In this document: one piece after another, positions 14,579 through 20,825 of the stretch
Layout of the letters: each line of letters opens with the position of its first letter
Numbering within the stretch: position 1 is the stretch's first letter
From: JACQHC01 sp035559715
GTDB lineage: Bacteria > Gemmatimonadota > Gemmatimonadetes > Gemmatimonadales > GWC2-71-9
NCBI GenBank assembly: GCA_035559715.1
Contig: DATMAW010000183.1
Location: 1 to 20,825 of the forward strand
Reading direction: 5' to 3'
DNA: 20,825 nucleotides
Made by a program: the position numbers and the translations under genes
The notes under the pieces: generated by a model
What the model was told of the DNA's origin: nothing
What the model saw: only the letters and a program-made list of their open reading frames with translations
The model's database searches: none

Positions 14579-15049
14579 GTGCCCCATGCTCCCTTCGTTG
14601 TGGACGAGTACGTCCGATGGTCTGACGTGGACTACGCCGGCATCATCTTCTACGGCTCGTATGTCCGGTTTTTCGAGATCGCGGAAACGGAGTTGTTCCG
14701 CGCGGCCGGGGTGCCCTACCGCGAAGTGTTCGATCGATTCGACCTCTGGCTGCCGCGCGCGCACTTGTCGTGCGACTTCAAACATCCGGCTCGCCTGGAC
14801 GATAGGCTGCGGGTGGCGGCCTACTTCACCAAGTTCGGCAACAGTTCAATCCACATCAATTTCGACGTCTTGCACGTCGCGGCCGGCAAACTTGCGGCGG
14901 CCGGGCGCGAAGTCCTGGTGTGCGTGGACCGAGGCACGATGCGACCTCGCCCGATTCCTCCCGAGCTCAAGACCCTGTTCGCCACGTTCGCGCTGACGGA
15001 GGCCGAGGCTCGGAGGCACCTCACCACGGGCGGGACCTCAGGATCGTGA
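14579..15049 (+). CDS. Acyl-CoA thioesterase, hotdog fold (4-hydroxybenzoyl-CoA thioesterase family)
   Basis: The product is 156 residues, the usual size for a single hotdog domain. The family signature is WSDVDYAGIIFYGSYVRFFE (residues 14-33), with the Asp of DVDYAG (Asp16 or Asp18) in the catalytic position. HLSCDFKHPARLDDRLRVAA and SSIHINFDVLH follow as the central strands. Hydrolysis of a thioester to a free acid and CoA is expected in the cytoplasm; the acyl group is not predictable. The GTG at 14579 is chosen for its spacing from the -10 box; the frame also contains a TTG at 14570. Its stop overlaps the start of the putative lipoprotein gene by 4 bases (GTGA). Confidence 0.88.
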   Translation: MPHAPFVVDEYVRWSDVDYAGIIFYGSYVRFFEIAETELFRAAGVPYREVFDRFDLWLPRAHLSCDFKHPARLDDRLRVAAYFTKFGNSSIHINFDVLHVAAGKLAAAGREVLVCVDRGTMRPRPIPPELKTLFATFALTEAEARRHLTTGGTSGS

Positions 15050-15663
15050 GCCGCACGGCCCTCCGTCTTGCGTTCGCCCTGGCGATTGCCGTTGAGGCCT
15101 GCGGTGGTCCCGAGCCTCCCGCGTCCGTGGGCGATGCGCCGCAAGGAGAGGACACCGCCGGTGCCTTCGTCCATGACTCCTTGCCACCCGCCGCACAACC
15201 CGGCTTTCTCGCCGCGCGCACGGACGACCCGTCGCAGCTGGGCGGGGCCTGGGCAGCTCGGGCTGGTGAATGCCCAAGTCCTCCCAGCCTTCAGGTGATG
15301 GCCGAAAGCGACAGCGTCGGAGTGCTCGTTCTGATCGCCTACCCGGATAGCGGCCCGCGCACGACGGTCTATCGGGTCGTGCTTCCGGATAGCGCCGCTC
15401 CAAGCCCGGGGACGGCCCGGCTCGGGGTCCAACGAATCCAGTATCTCGCGCTGGCCTACCGAGGTGTCGGCGGCTGGGTTGCAGTGTCCGACCTGGGTCG
15501 GCGCGTCACCGGCCAATTCGACGTGACCCTGGCTGACGTGACGACGCAACGCGAGATGCGCTACGTCGGCTCGTTCCGGGACGTGCGTATCGAACCGTGG
15601 CCCCGGGAGCTGTGCGCGCTGGAAGCCCGGACGGATTCCGCCGCGGCGGACTCGGTCAGGTAG
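15046..15663 (+). CDS. Putative lipoprotein of unknown function
   Basis: The 205-residue protein starts at a GTG overlapping the thioesterase stop. Its N-terminus (SRTALRLAFALAIAVEAC) is a hydrophobic signal followed by Cys19, with GGPEPP after it. This resembles a lipobox, although Glu at position -2 is unusual. The mature part contains DSVGVLVLIAYPDSGPRT and GVGGWVAVSDLGRRVTGQFD, mainly beta-strand-like, and no family is recognised. Its TAG stop is also the first half of the predicted ispH -10 box. Confidence 0.68.
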   Translation: MSRTALRLAFALAIAVEACGGPEPPASVGDAPQGEDTAGAFVHDSLPPAAQPGFLAARTDDPSQLGGAWAARAGECPSPPSLQVMAESDSVGVLVLIAYPDSGPRTTVYRVVLPDSAAPSPGTARLGVQRIQYLALAYRGVGGWVAVSDLGRRVTGQFDVTLADVTTQREMRYVGSFRDVRIEPWPRELCALEARTDSAAADSVR

Positions 15664-15666
15664 ATT
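15661..15666 (+). promoter_or_regulatory. Putative -10 box of ispH, overlapping the preceding stop codon
   Basis: TAGATT sits 6 bases before the GTG at 15673. The TAG of the -10 is also the stop codon of the lipoprotein gene. No Shine-Dalgarno sequence precedes the GTG, so a leaderless ispH message is likely; no good -35 was found. Confidence 0.42.
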
Positions 15667-15672
15667 ACCGGC

Positions 15673-16866
15673 GTGGACCAGACGTACTTCCGGAAAGGAT
15701 TCGGTCTCCGCCAGGAGATCGAGCAGGACCTGGCGGCCTATCACAGCCGACTGGTGAGTCGCATTCGTGCGGAAGGAAACCGCTTTGCGGCCGGCGGCCT
15801 CACGTTCGTGCTGGCCAAGGAGTTCGGCTTCTGCTACGGCGTGGATCGCGCCGTGGAGTACGCCTACGAGACCCGGAAGAAATTCCCCGATAAACGGATC
15901 TGGCTCGTGGGCGAGATCATCCACAACCCCCACGTGAACGGCGAGCTGGAAGCGCGCGGAATCATGATCCTGCGGCCGGGGCCAAACGGTGCGTTCGACT
16001 ACGCGGACGTCCGGCCGGACGACGTGGTGCTGCTTCCGGCATTCGGCGTCACCGTTCGCGATTTCGCGCGTTTGCGTGAGATCGGCTGCATTCTGGTGGA
16101 TACCACCTGCGGTTCGGTGCTCAACGTCTGGAAGCGAGTGGAGCGGTACGCGCGAGAGGGGTTCACGGCCGTGGTGCACGGAAAACACTACCACGAGGAA
16201 ACGAAGGCCACCGTCAGCCAGGTGACCCGATTCGCCGGTGGCAAGTACCTCGTCGTGCGAGACATGGCTGAGGCCGAAGTGTTGTGCCGGTTCATAGAGC
16301 GAGGGGACAACCTCGATGAGCTGGTGCGAACGTTCGCCGACCGAGTGTCGCCGGGGTTCGAGTTTCAGCGAGACCTCGAACGGATCGGCGTCGCGAACCA
16401 AACCACCATGCTGGCCAACGAGTCGCTCGCGATTGCGCGGCGGGTTGGCGAGGCGCTGGGCCGCCGGTACGGCGCGGACCAGCTGGAGCAGCACTTCCGA
16501 TCGTTCGACACGATCTGCTCGGCAACGCAAGAGCGGCAGGATGCCGTGGTGGAGCTCATCGAGCAGCCGCTTGACGTGATGATCGTGATCGGCGGGTACA
16601 ACTCCAGCAACACCAATAACCTTGCCAGGATCTGCGCGGAGAAGCGGCGCACGTATCACGTGGCGGACGCGAATTGCATCGAGCCCGAGTCCGGCCGGAT
16701 TCGGCACAAACCCGTGGGCGGCACGAGCGAAGTGGCCGACGAAGGCTGGCTCGGTCCAGAGGTCCGGTTAATCGGGATCACGGCCGGCGCGTCCACACCC
16801 AACAACAAGATTGGCGAGGCGATCGAGCGCGTTCTCGCTTCGCGGGGGGTCACGGTTCCCGCCTGA
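15673..16866 (+). CDS. ispH: 4-hydroxy-3-methylbut-2-enyl diphosphate reductase, long form
   Basis: IspH is the last enzyme of the MEP isoprenoid pathway, making isopentenyl and dimethylallyl diphosphate with a 4Fe-4S cluster. All three cluster cysteines are visible: EFGFCYGVDRAV (Cys54), DTTCGSV (Cys146) and DTICSATQERQ (Cys282). Substrate-binding signatures also appear: HNPHVN (84-89), VHGKHYHEET (168-177, His and Glu), NQTTM (242-246), GGYNSSNTNNL (307-317) and AGASTPN near the C-terminus. At 397 residues, with about 45 residues before the first Cys and a roughly 50-residue insert between the second and third, it matches the long form known from cyanobacteria and plastids rather than the about 316-residue E. 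coli enzyme. A hairpin overlapping its stop may end the transcript. Confidence 0.95.
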   Translation: MDQTYFRKGFGLRQEIEQDLAAYHSRLVSRIRAEGNRFAAGGLTFVLAKEFGFCYGVDRAVEYAYETRKKFPDKRIWLVGEIIHNPHVNGELEARGIMILRPGPNGAFDYADVRPDDVVLLPAFGVTVRDFARLREIGCILVDTTCGSVLNVWKRVERYAREGFTAVVHGKHYHEETKATVSQVTRFAGGKYLVVRDMAEAEVLCRFIERGDNLDELVRTFADRVSPGFEFQRDLERIGVANQTTMLANESLAIARRVGEALGRRYGADQLEQHFRSFDTICSATQERQDAVVELIEQPLDVMIVIGGYNSSNTNNLARICAEKRRTYHVADANCIEPESGRIRHKPVGGTSEVADEGWLGPEVRLIGITAGASTPNNKIGEAIERVLASRGVTVPA

Positions 16867-16873
16867 GGGCGGG
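16858..16873 (+). terminator. Possible terminator hairpin overlapping the ispH stop codon
   Basis: CCCGCC and GGCGGG form a 6-bp GC stem around the loop TGAG, which contains the ispH TGA. Only TTGCTCC follows, so the T-run is poor. The rest of the 113-base gap to the next gene holds no other recognisable element apart from the -10-like box near its end. Confidence 0.3.
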
Positions 16874-16944
16874 TTGCTCCGCGCCATCCGCGGCCCTCGA
16901 TCACCCGGTTCACGGGCGCCCCCGTTTCGCCCGGCCCTGAAATC

Positions 16945-16950
16945 CATACT
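16945..16950 (+). promoter_or_regulatory. Possible -10 box of the mscS-mgtE operon
   Basis: CATACT lies 29 bases before the ATG at 16980. The leader of about 23 bases would include GAGGG (16971-16975), 4 bases before the ATG, as a ribosome-binding site. This is the reason for preferring ATG 16980 over GTG 16953. No clear -35. Confidence 0.3.
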
Positions 16951-16979
16951 TTGTGTCCGACTCGCACACCGAGGGCACC

Positions 16980-17798
16980 ATGCGCTGGCAGGATTGGCTC
17001 GCTGAGGGAGCGGAGCTGGTACAGCGTCTTCAACCGTATCTCGTCCGTTTACTCAGTGCCGCCGCCCTGCTGCTTCTCGGCTCTGTGATTGGGCGCTTTC
17101 TCGAATCCGGCACGCGGCGGGCGGCGCAGGCCGCCATGGATCGCCTCGGGCGGCGGGGCGTGGGTAGCGCCGCCGTGAGCGCGGCGAATCTCGCCCGGTC
17201 GGTCTCGGTCCTGGGCGGGCGATTCGTCTACTGGCTGATTTTCCTGCTGTTCGCGGCAGCCGCGATCGAGGTTCTCGGTCTCCCGATCGTCAGTCGCGCG
17301 GTCGAACAACTCGCCGCCTATCTGCCCAACGCGATCACGGCCCTGGTGATTGTGTTGGTGGGCATCGTGGTCGGGAGCCTCGCCGGCGGCGCGACGGCCG
17401 CGGCGGCGGCGTCACGCGGCGTGCGCTACGCGGCTGCCGTGGGACGAGCGGTCCAGGCGACCCTGGTGCTCCTCGCCACGCTCATTGGGCTCGAGCAGGT
17501 CGGGATTCACGGCGAGCTGGTCGTGGTCCTGCTGGCGGTGGTGATCGGCACGATGCTCGGAGGCGCCGCGCTCGCCTTCGGGCTGGGAGCGAGGACGGCA
17601 GTGAGCAACATCGTCGCGGCGTACTACGTGAACCAGAATTATCGAGTCGGTCAAACGGTCCGGGTCGGCGGCGTTGAGGGGCGGATCGTGCGGACGACCT
17701 CCACGGCCGTCGTCCTCGACACCAAGGAGGGGCAGGTCCAGGTTCCGGCCCATCTCTTCAGCGAACAGGCGTCCGTGCTCGTGACCGAATCCAGCTGA
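16980..17798 (+). CDS. MscS-like (CmpX/TM-helix type) membrane channel protein
   Basis: The 272-residue protein has about five membrane segments: LLSAAALLLLGSVIGRFL (about 24-41), FVYWLIFLLFAAAAIEVLGL (about 82-101), ITALVIVLVGIVVGSLAG (about 118-135), ATLVLLATLIGL (about 160-171) and VVVLLAVVIGTMLGGAALAFG. The last runs straight into GARTAVSNIVAAYYVNQNYRVG, the MscS pore-helix/beta-domain junction, then a short beta-domain (QTVRVGGVEGRIVRTTS, VQVPAHLF). Glycine/alanine-rich helices without the large cytoplasmic cage of MscS resemble the CmpX/TM-helix subgroup. A gated ion pathway in the inner membrane is likely. It leads a three-gene set with two MgtE-type genes, the next starting 2 bases after its stop, so a role in magnesium or osmotic homeostasis is plausible. 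Confidence 0.85.
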   Translation: MRWQDWLAEGAELVQRLQPYLVRLLSAAALLLLGSVIGRFLESGTRRAAQAAMDRLGRRGVGSAAVSAANLARSVSVLGGRFVYWLIFLLFAAAAIEVLGLPIVSRAVEQLAAYLPNAITALVIVLVGIVVGSLAGGATAAAAASRGVRYAAAVGRAVQATLVLLATLIGLEQVGIHGELVVVLLAVVIGTMLGGAALAFGLGARTAVSNIVAAYYVNQNYRVGQTVRVGGVEGRIVRTTSTAVVLDTKEGQVQVPAHLFSEQASVLVTESS

Positions 17799-17800
17799 CG

Positions 17801-18643
17801 GTGAAAATCGACCTGGTGGTTGCCACGCGATTCCTCGAGGACCACCCCGAAGAGGCGGCTGCGGTTCTCGAGCGCGTCTCGTTCAGCGACGCCGCGGCCC
17901 TGCTGTCTGAACTCGATCCCGGGCTCGCCGCGCATGCACTTGCGCGCCTGAGTGCCTCGCTCGCGGTGGACTGTTTGCGCTCCATGCACAGTGAGCAGGT
18001 GGCGAAGGTGCTCGGAGAGGTCCCCCTGGACCTCTCCGCCCGTCTCCTGAGGCGCGCTGAGGAAGACGTCCGCGAGCGCTGGCTCACATTGCTGCCAGCG
18101 GATCGAGCCGAGCAACTGCGCCGCAGGCTGCGATATCCGCCGGGGACGGCCGGCGCGCTGGCCGACCCGCTCGTGCTCGCGCTTCCAAGCGACCTGCCGG
18201 TTGGCGAAGCGCAAAAACAACTCCGCCGGTCGGCTGAACGGGCGTACTACTACGTCTACGTGGTGGATCGCGACCACCGGCTGGTGGGTGCGCTGGACAT
18301 CCGAGAACTCATGCTCGCGCAGGCCAAGGACACGCTGCAACGCGTGATGCATGGTGACCCCGTACGCATTCCCGCGTCCTCAGACCTCGCCACGATCACG
18401 ATGCACCCTGGATGGCGCGAATTCGACGCGCTTCCGGTGGTGGACTCGAGCGGTGTGTTCATGGGCATCGTGCGGCACCGCACCTTGCGTCAAATGACGG
18501 GGCTCGGAACCGGTCCGGGGCAGGGAGAGCCAGCCGTCCGCACGCTGGTGAGCCTCGGCGAGCTGTACTGGGCCGGTCTGTCCGCGTTTCTGGCGGGCCT
18601 GGGAGGAAACCGGGAGGCCCCTCCACCCTCTCGAGAGGAGTGA
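17801..18643 (+). CDS. Pore-less MgtE paralogue (MgtE N-domain plus CBS pair)
   Basis: This 280-residue protein starts at a GTG 2 bases after the channel gene's stop. Residues 5-110 are the superhelical MgtE N-domain (FLEDHPEEAAAVLERVSFSD and similar helices), joined by RYPPGTAGAL (111-120), which is the same junction as QYPADTAGSV in the full MgtE next door, to a CBS pair (about 122-235: YYVYVVDRDHRLVGALDIRE, FDALPVVDSSGVFMGIV). The MgtE transmembrane domain is absent. The end (VRTLVSLGELYWAGLSAFLA, 247-266) is one amphipathic or membrane-touching helix. In full MgtE these two domains sense cytoplasmic magnesium and close the pore. A free copy could modulate the neighbouring transporter or the channel. 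It is an intact gene, not a fragment: stop, spacing and reading frame are clean. Confidence 0.85.
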   Translation: MKIDLVVATRFLEDHPEEAAAVLERVSFSDAAALLSELDPGLAAHALARLSASLAVDCLRSMHSEQVAKVLGEVPLDLSARLLRRAEEDVRERWLTLLPADRAEQLRRRLRYPPGTAGALADPLVLALPSDLPVGEAQKQLRRSAERAYYYVYVVDRDHRLVGALDIRELMLAQAKDTLQRVMHGDPVRIPASSDLATITMHPGWREFDALPVVDSSGVFMGIVRHRTLRQMTGLGTGPGQGEPAVRTLVSLGELYWAGLSAFLAGLGGNREAPPPSREE

Positions 18644-18645
18644 TC

Positions 18646-19953
18646 ATGTCCCGCGCAACCGATCGAACGGTCCGCGCATTGACGGAGCGGTACTTCACCG
18701 ACTTCCCCGACGAGGCGGCTCGCTTCCTGGAACGAGCGCCACTGCGCGACGTCGTTCATGCACTCGAGTCTCATACCGTTCCTGCCTCCAGTCGGGTGTT
18801 GCAGCGCCTCACGTCCGATCTTGCCGCCGAGGCGTTACGCGATGTTTCTGAAGACGGATTCCGCGGACTCATGCGCACGCTCGAGCCCGTGCGAGCCGCC
18901 GCACTTCTCGCGCGGCTGGAGCCGGACGCGCGCGAGGCCCGTCTCTCGTTACTCGAACCCGCAGAGGCCAAGGAAATACGTGAACTCATGCAGTACCCGG
19001 CGGACACGGCCGGCTCGGTGATGGACGCTCGGGTCACCACGTTTCGTGCTGACGCGACGGTACGAGAAGCCCTGACCAAGCTCCGATCACTGCGAGGCCG
19101 GCCCATCGCGGACGTGTTCGTCGTGGACGACTCCGGTCAGTTGATCGGCGCGTTGCCATTGCAGGACCTGGCCGTGGCGGACCCCGGAGTGCGAATCGAC
19201 AGCCTCAGACTGCGGACGCCGGTCAGCGTTCAGGCCACCACGTCCCGAGAGGAAGTGGTGGAGGTGTTCGAGCGCGGCATCGGAACGACCATTCCGGTGG
19301 TGGATCACACCGGGCGTCCGGTCGGTGTGATCCGCAACGATGCCCTGGTGGCCGCCACGGAGCAGGAGGCCACGGTGGACATCCAGACAATGACCGGCGC
19401 CAGTAAGGACGAGCGTGCCCTGTCTCCGGCGCCGTTTGCCGTCAGGCGGCGCTTGCCCTGGCTGCAAATCAACCTGGCCACCGCGTTTCTCGCCTCGGCG
19501 GTGGTGGGGCTGTTCGAGGATACCATCGCGAAGTCCACGGCACTGGCCGTGTTGCTTCCGGTCGTGGCGGGGCAGTCGGGGAACACGGGGATGCAGGCGC
19601 TCGCGGTCACATTGCGCGGGCTCGCGTTGCGGGAAATCCGGTTGCGCCACTGGCCGCAGGTGGCAATGAAGGAACTGGCGGCTGGCGCCATGAATGGCAT
19701 CGCGGTGGCGCTGGTCACCTCCCTTGGCGTCTACGTGTGGAGCGACTCGACCGGAATGGCGCTGGTCATCGGGACGGCGATGGTCGGTTCGATGGTGATC
19801 GCGAGCATCGCGGGGGCGTCTGTGCCAATGATCCTGACATCGCTGGGCTTGGATCCGGCGCAGGCGTCGTCCGTGGTGCTGACCACGGTCACGGACTGCG
19901 GAGGGTTCTTCAGCTTCCTCGGGCTCGCGACGATGTTGAGCTGGTTGCTGTGA
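18646..19953 (+). CDS. mgtE: MgtE-family magnesium transporter
   Basis: The 435-residue protein from ATG 18646 is close to the length of characterised MgtE (about 450). AGGAG at 18636-18640 gives a 5-base spacing; the frame is open further upstream but that is the previous gene in another frame. Domain order is N-domain (about 10-118), QYPADTAGSV junction, CBS pair (about 125-245), the connecting helix and five membrane segments from about 275. The pore signature PVVAGQSGNTGMQ (305-317) and TTVTDCGGFFSFLGLA (413-428, with the conserved acidic Asp417 in the magnesium path) are intact. It should import magnesium through the inner membrane, gated by magnesium bound between the N and CBS domains. 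It is the last gene of the channel/MgtE operon. Confidence 0.95.
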   Translation: MSRATDRTVRALTERYFTDFPDEAARFLERAPLRDVVHALESHTVPASSRVLQRLTSDLAAEALRDVSEDGFRGLMRTLEPVRAAALLARLEPDAREARLSLLEPAEAKEIRELMQYPADTAGSVMDARVTTFRADATVREALTKLRSLRGRPIADVFVVDDSGQLIGALPLQDLAVADPGVRIDSLRLRTPVSVQATTSREEVVEVFERGIGTTIPVVDHTGRPVGVIRNDALVAATEQEATVDIQTMTGASKDERALSPAPFAVRRRLPWLQINLATAFLASAVVGLFEDTIAKSTALAVLLPVVAGQSGNTGMQALAVTLRGLALREIRLRHWPQVAMKELAAGAMNGIAVALVTSLGVYVWSDSTGMALVIGTAMVGSMVIASIAGASVPMILTSLGLDPAQASSVVLTTVTDCGGFFSFLGLATMLSWLL

Positions 19954-19976
19954 GGGGCGTGCTAGCCCCAGCTTTT
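19954..19976 (+). terminator. Intrinsic terminator of the mgtE operon
   Basis: GGGGC and GCCCC form a stem around GTGCTA, directly after the mgtE stop, followed by AGCTTTT. The hairpin also contains the stop codon of the convergent dnaE2 gene. The stem is short (5 bp) and the T-run is 4 bases. Confidence 0.42.
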
Positions 19977-20825
19977 CGCGTCCGGAGCCACTCGGCGCAT
20001 GCTCTTGAGAAACCGGTACGGGGAGCGGGATAGCTCGGTGGATCGGCGGACCGGCGGATTGGCAGGTCGCGGATCGGAGGCGCTACGATCCGTCGAGCCG
20101 CCGATCCGCCGGTCCGCCAACGCCCTCACCTCCTCCGCAATCACGTTCAGCGTTCCGTCATCCTTCTGAAGCTTCCCCATCACCCACAGGAACGGCTCCG
20201 CTCGTATCGCCGTACGGTCCCGATCGTAAATGTCAGGCCGGACGATCACGTTGATCATGCCGGCCACGTCTTCCATCAAGACAAACACGAATCCCTTGGC
20301 CGTATGCGGCCGCTGCCGCGCCACGACGAGCCCGGCGACTTCCACCGTGATGCCGTCCTCCAGCGTTGGAAGCCGGTCGCTCTGCACGACTCCCGGCGGC
20401 AACGCGCTTCTGATGAGCAGCAACGGATGGCCGCTTGTCCCGAAGCCCAGCACTTCATACTCGGCCAGCAGCCGCTCGTCTGCTTCGAGACCGGCGAATC
20501 GCAGATTCTCGAACGGATGATTGAGGGATAGCTCGAGCTGAGCCCGCACGCGCGAGGGATCGCGTTCGTCGTTCCTGGGTGGGAGCCACAGGCCCACCTG
20601 CCACACCAACTCGCGCCGCGTGAGCCCGAACCCGTCACAGCCGCCCACCCACACCAGATGCTCAATGGCGCTGCGCGACAGTTTGATCGGCGCACGGCGC
20701 ACCAGATCACCCAGGCTCCGGAACGGCCCGTTCCGCTCGCGCTCGGCGACCACCTGCTCAGCCGTTGCTTCACTCCATTCGCGCAGGAAGGCAAGACCGA
20801 TGCGGAGCGCTGGGCGGCTCGGCGG
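19962..20825 (-). CDS. dnaE2: Error-prone DNA polymerase DnaE2, C-terminal part (partial)
   Basis: The frame is open from the right edge to TAG at 19962 (287 codons), so only the C-terminal quarter or so is present. Residues near the edge (ALRIGLAFLREW, then RNGPFRSLGDLVRRAPIKLS and HLVWVGGCDGFG) match the helix-hairpin-helix region after the polymerase core. The OB-fold follows with a DnaE2-style VAGLVVARQRPHTAKGFVFV, MEDVAGMINVIVRP and LWVMGKLQKDDGTLNVIAEE. DnaE2 works with ImuA/ImuB in SOS-induced mutagenic translesion synthesis; those partners would lie beyond the window. The ending is unusual: a palindromic element encodes an in-frame insert of about 25 residues between EEVRAL and the C-terminal SPYRFLKSMRRVAPDAKSWG. 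Confidence 0.88.
   Translation of the reverse strand, partial: PPSRPALRIGLAFLREWSEATAEQVVAERERNGPFRSLGDLVRRAPIKLSRSAIEHLVWVGGCDGFGLTRRELVWQVGLWLPPRNDERDPSRVRAQLELSLNHPFENLRFAGLEADERLLAEYEVLGFGTSGHPLLLIRSALPPGVVQSDRLPTLEDGITVEVAGLVVARQRPHTAKGFVFVLMEDVAGMINVIVRPDIYDRDRTAIRAEPFLWVMGKLQKDDGTLNVIAEEVRALADRRIGGSTDRSASDPRPANPPVRRSTELSRSPYRFLKSMRRVAPDAKSWG
20045..20118. repeat. 74-bp palindromic element inside the dnaE2 coding region
   Basis: The outer arms GGCGGACCGGCGGATTGGC (20045-20063) and 20100-20118 are reverse complements except for one position. The inner arms CGGATCG (20070-20076) and CGATCCG (20086-20092) are exact, around a 9-base loop. The whole can fold into one long hairpin. It is translated in frame on the minus strand (DRRIGGS...RPANPPVRRST), a low-complexity Arg/Pro/Ser stretch unlike the rest of the protein. 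This looks like a mobile palindromic repeat that inserted without breaking the frame. Confidence 0.72.

Noticed and set aside
14821..16707. A 628-codon open frame on the minus strand across the lipoprotein and ispH genes
   Set aside because: It lies antisense to ispH, whose motifs are unmistakable. The translation is His/Arg/Pro-rich with no family signature, as expected of shadow frames in GC-rich DNA.
16953..16979. GTG at 16953 as start of the MscS-like gene
   Set aside because: It would lie at or upstream of the predicted transcription start, and the ATG at 16980 has a nearby GAGGG. The GTG remains possible.
17801..18643. The short MgtE paralogue as the broken N-terminal half of mgtE (split gene or frameshift)
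   Set aside because: The next gene has its own complete N-domain and CBS pair, so the short gene duplicates those domains; it has its own stop and the following gene has a proper ribosome-binding site.

Overview
This is a gene-dense, GC-rich window with the architecture of a Gram-negative, outer-membrane-bearing bacterium: an OmpA-type protein with thrombospondin-3 repeats, a surface-antigen barrel protein, many exported proteins and probable lipoproteins. The gene set and style (DnaE2-type polymerase, long-form IspH, OmpA/TSP3 protein, frequent GTG/TTG starts) suggest a soil or sediment lineage such as Gemmatimonadota. That placement is inference; there is no rRNA or other marker here.

Layout. 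1-1991 (minus): an exported beta-propeller-like protein translationally coupled to an M28 metallopeptidase that runs off the left edge. 2042-4099 (plus): a domain-permuted aconitase-family hydratase. 4115-7071 (minus): an exported DUF4015 glycoside-hydrolase-like protein and, upstream of it, an OmpA/TSP3 protein. 7177-8503 (plus): a small gene that standard calling misses because it has an in-frame TGA, followed four bases later by phosphofructokinase. 8601-11129 (plus): a divergent DEAH helicase. 11164-11748 (minus): a TetR repressor with a clear operator. 11860-14528 (plus): a PAS/Fis-type regulator overlapping an outer-membrane barrel gene. 14579-16866 (plus): a thioesterase, a putative lipoprotein and ispH. 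16980-19953 (plus): an ion-transport operon of an MscS-like channel, a pore-less MgtE paralogue and full MgtE. 19962-20825 (minus): the C-terminal part of DnaE2, cut by the right edge.

Main discovery. The gene at 7177-7416 reads as a SelW/Rdx-family selenoprotein. The TGA at 7207 falls exactly at the second position of the CxxC/CxxU redox motif. It is followed by a compact hairpin whose apical loop GGUCU begins 21 bases after the TGA, as expected for a bacterial SECIS element. The protein then continues in frame to TAG, directly ahead of the pfkA ribosome-binding site. This implies selenocysteine decoding in this organism and a link between a selenium redox protein and glycolysis.

Other notable points: a 74-bp near-perfect palindrome sits in frame inside the dnaE2 coding region; several genes appear to have leaderless transcripts (a -10 box 6-9 bases before the start codon) while genes inside operons use Shine-Dalgarno sites or overlapping stop/start codons; and a pore-less MgtE paralogue lies next to the true MgtE. 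No tRNA, rRNA, CRISPR array, insertion sequence or phage gene was seen, and no gene-free stretch exceeds about 115 bases.
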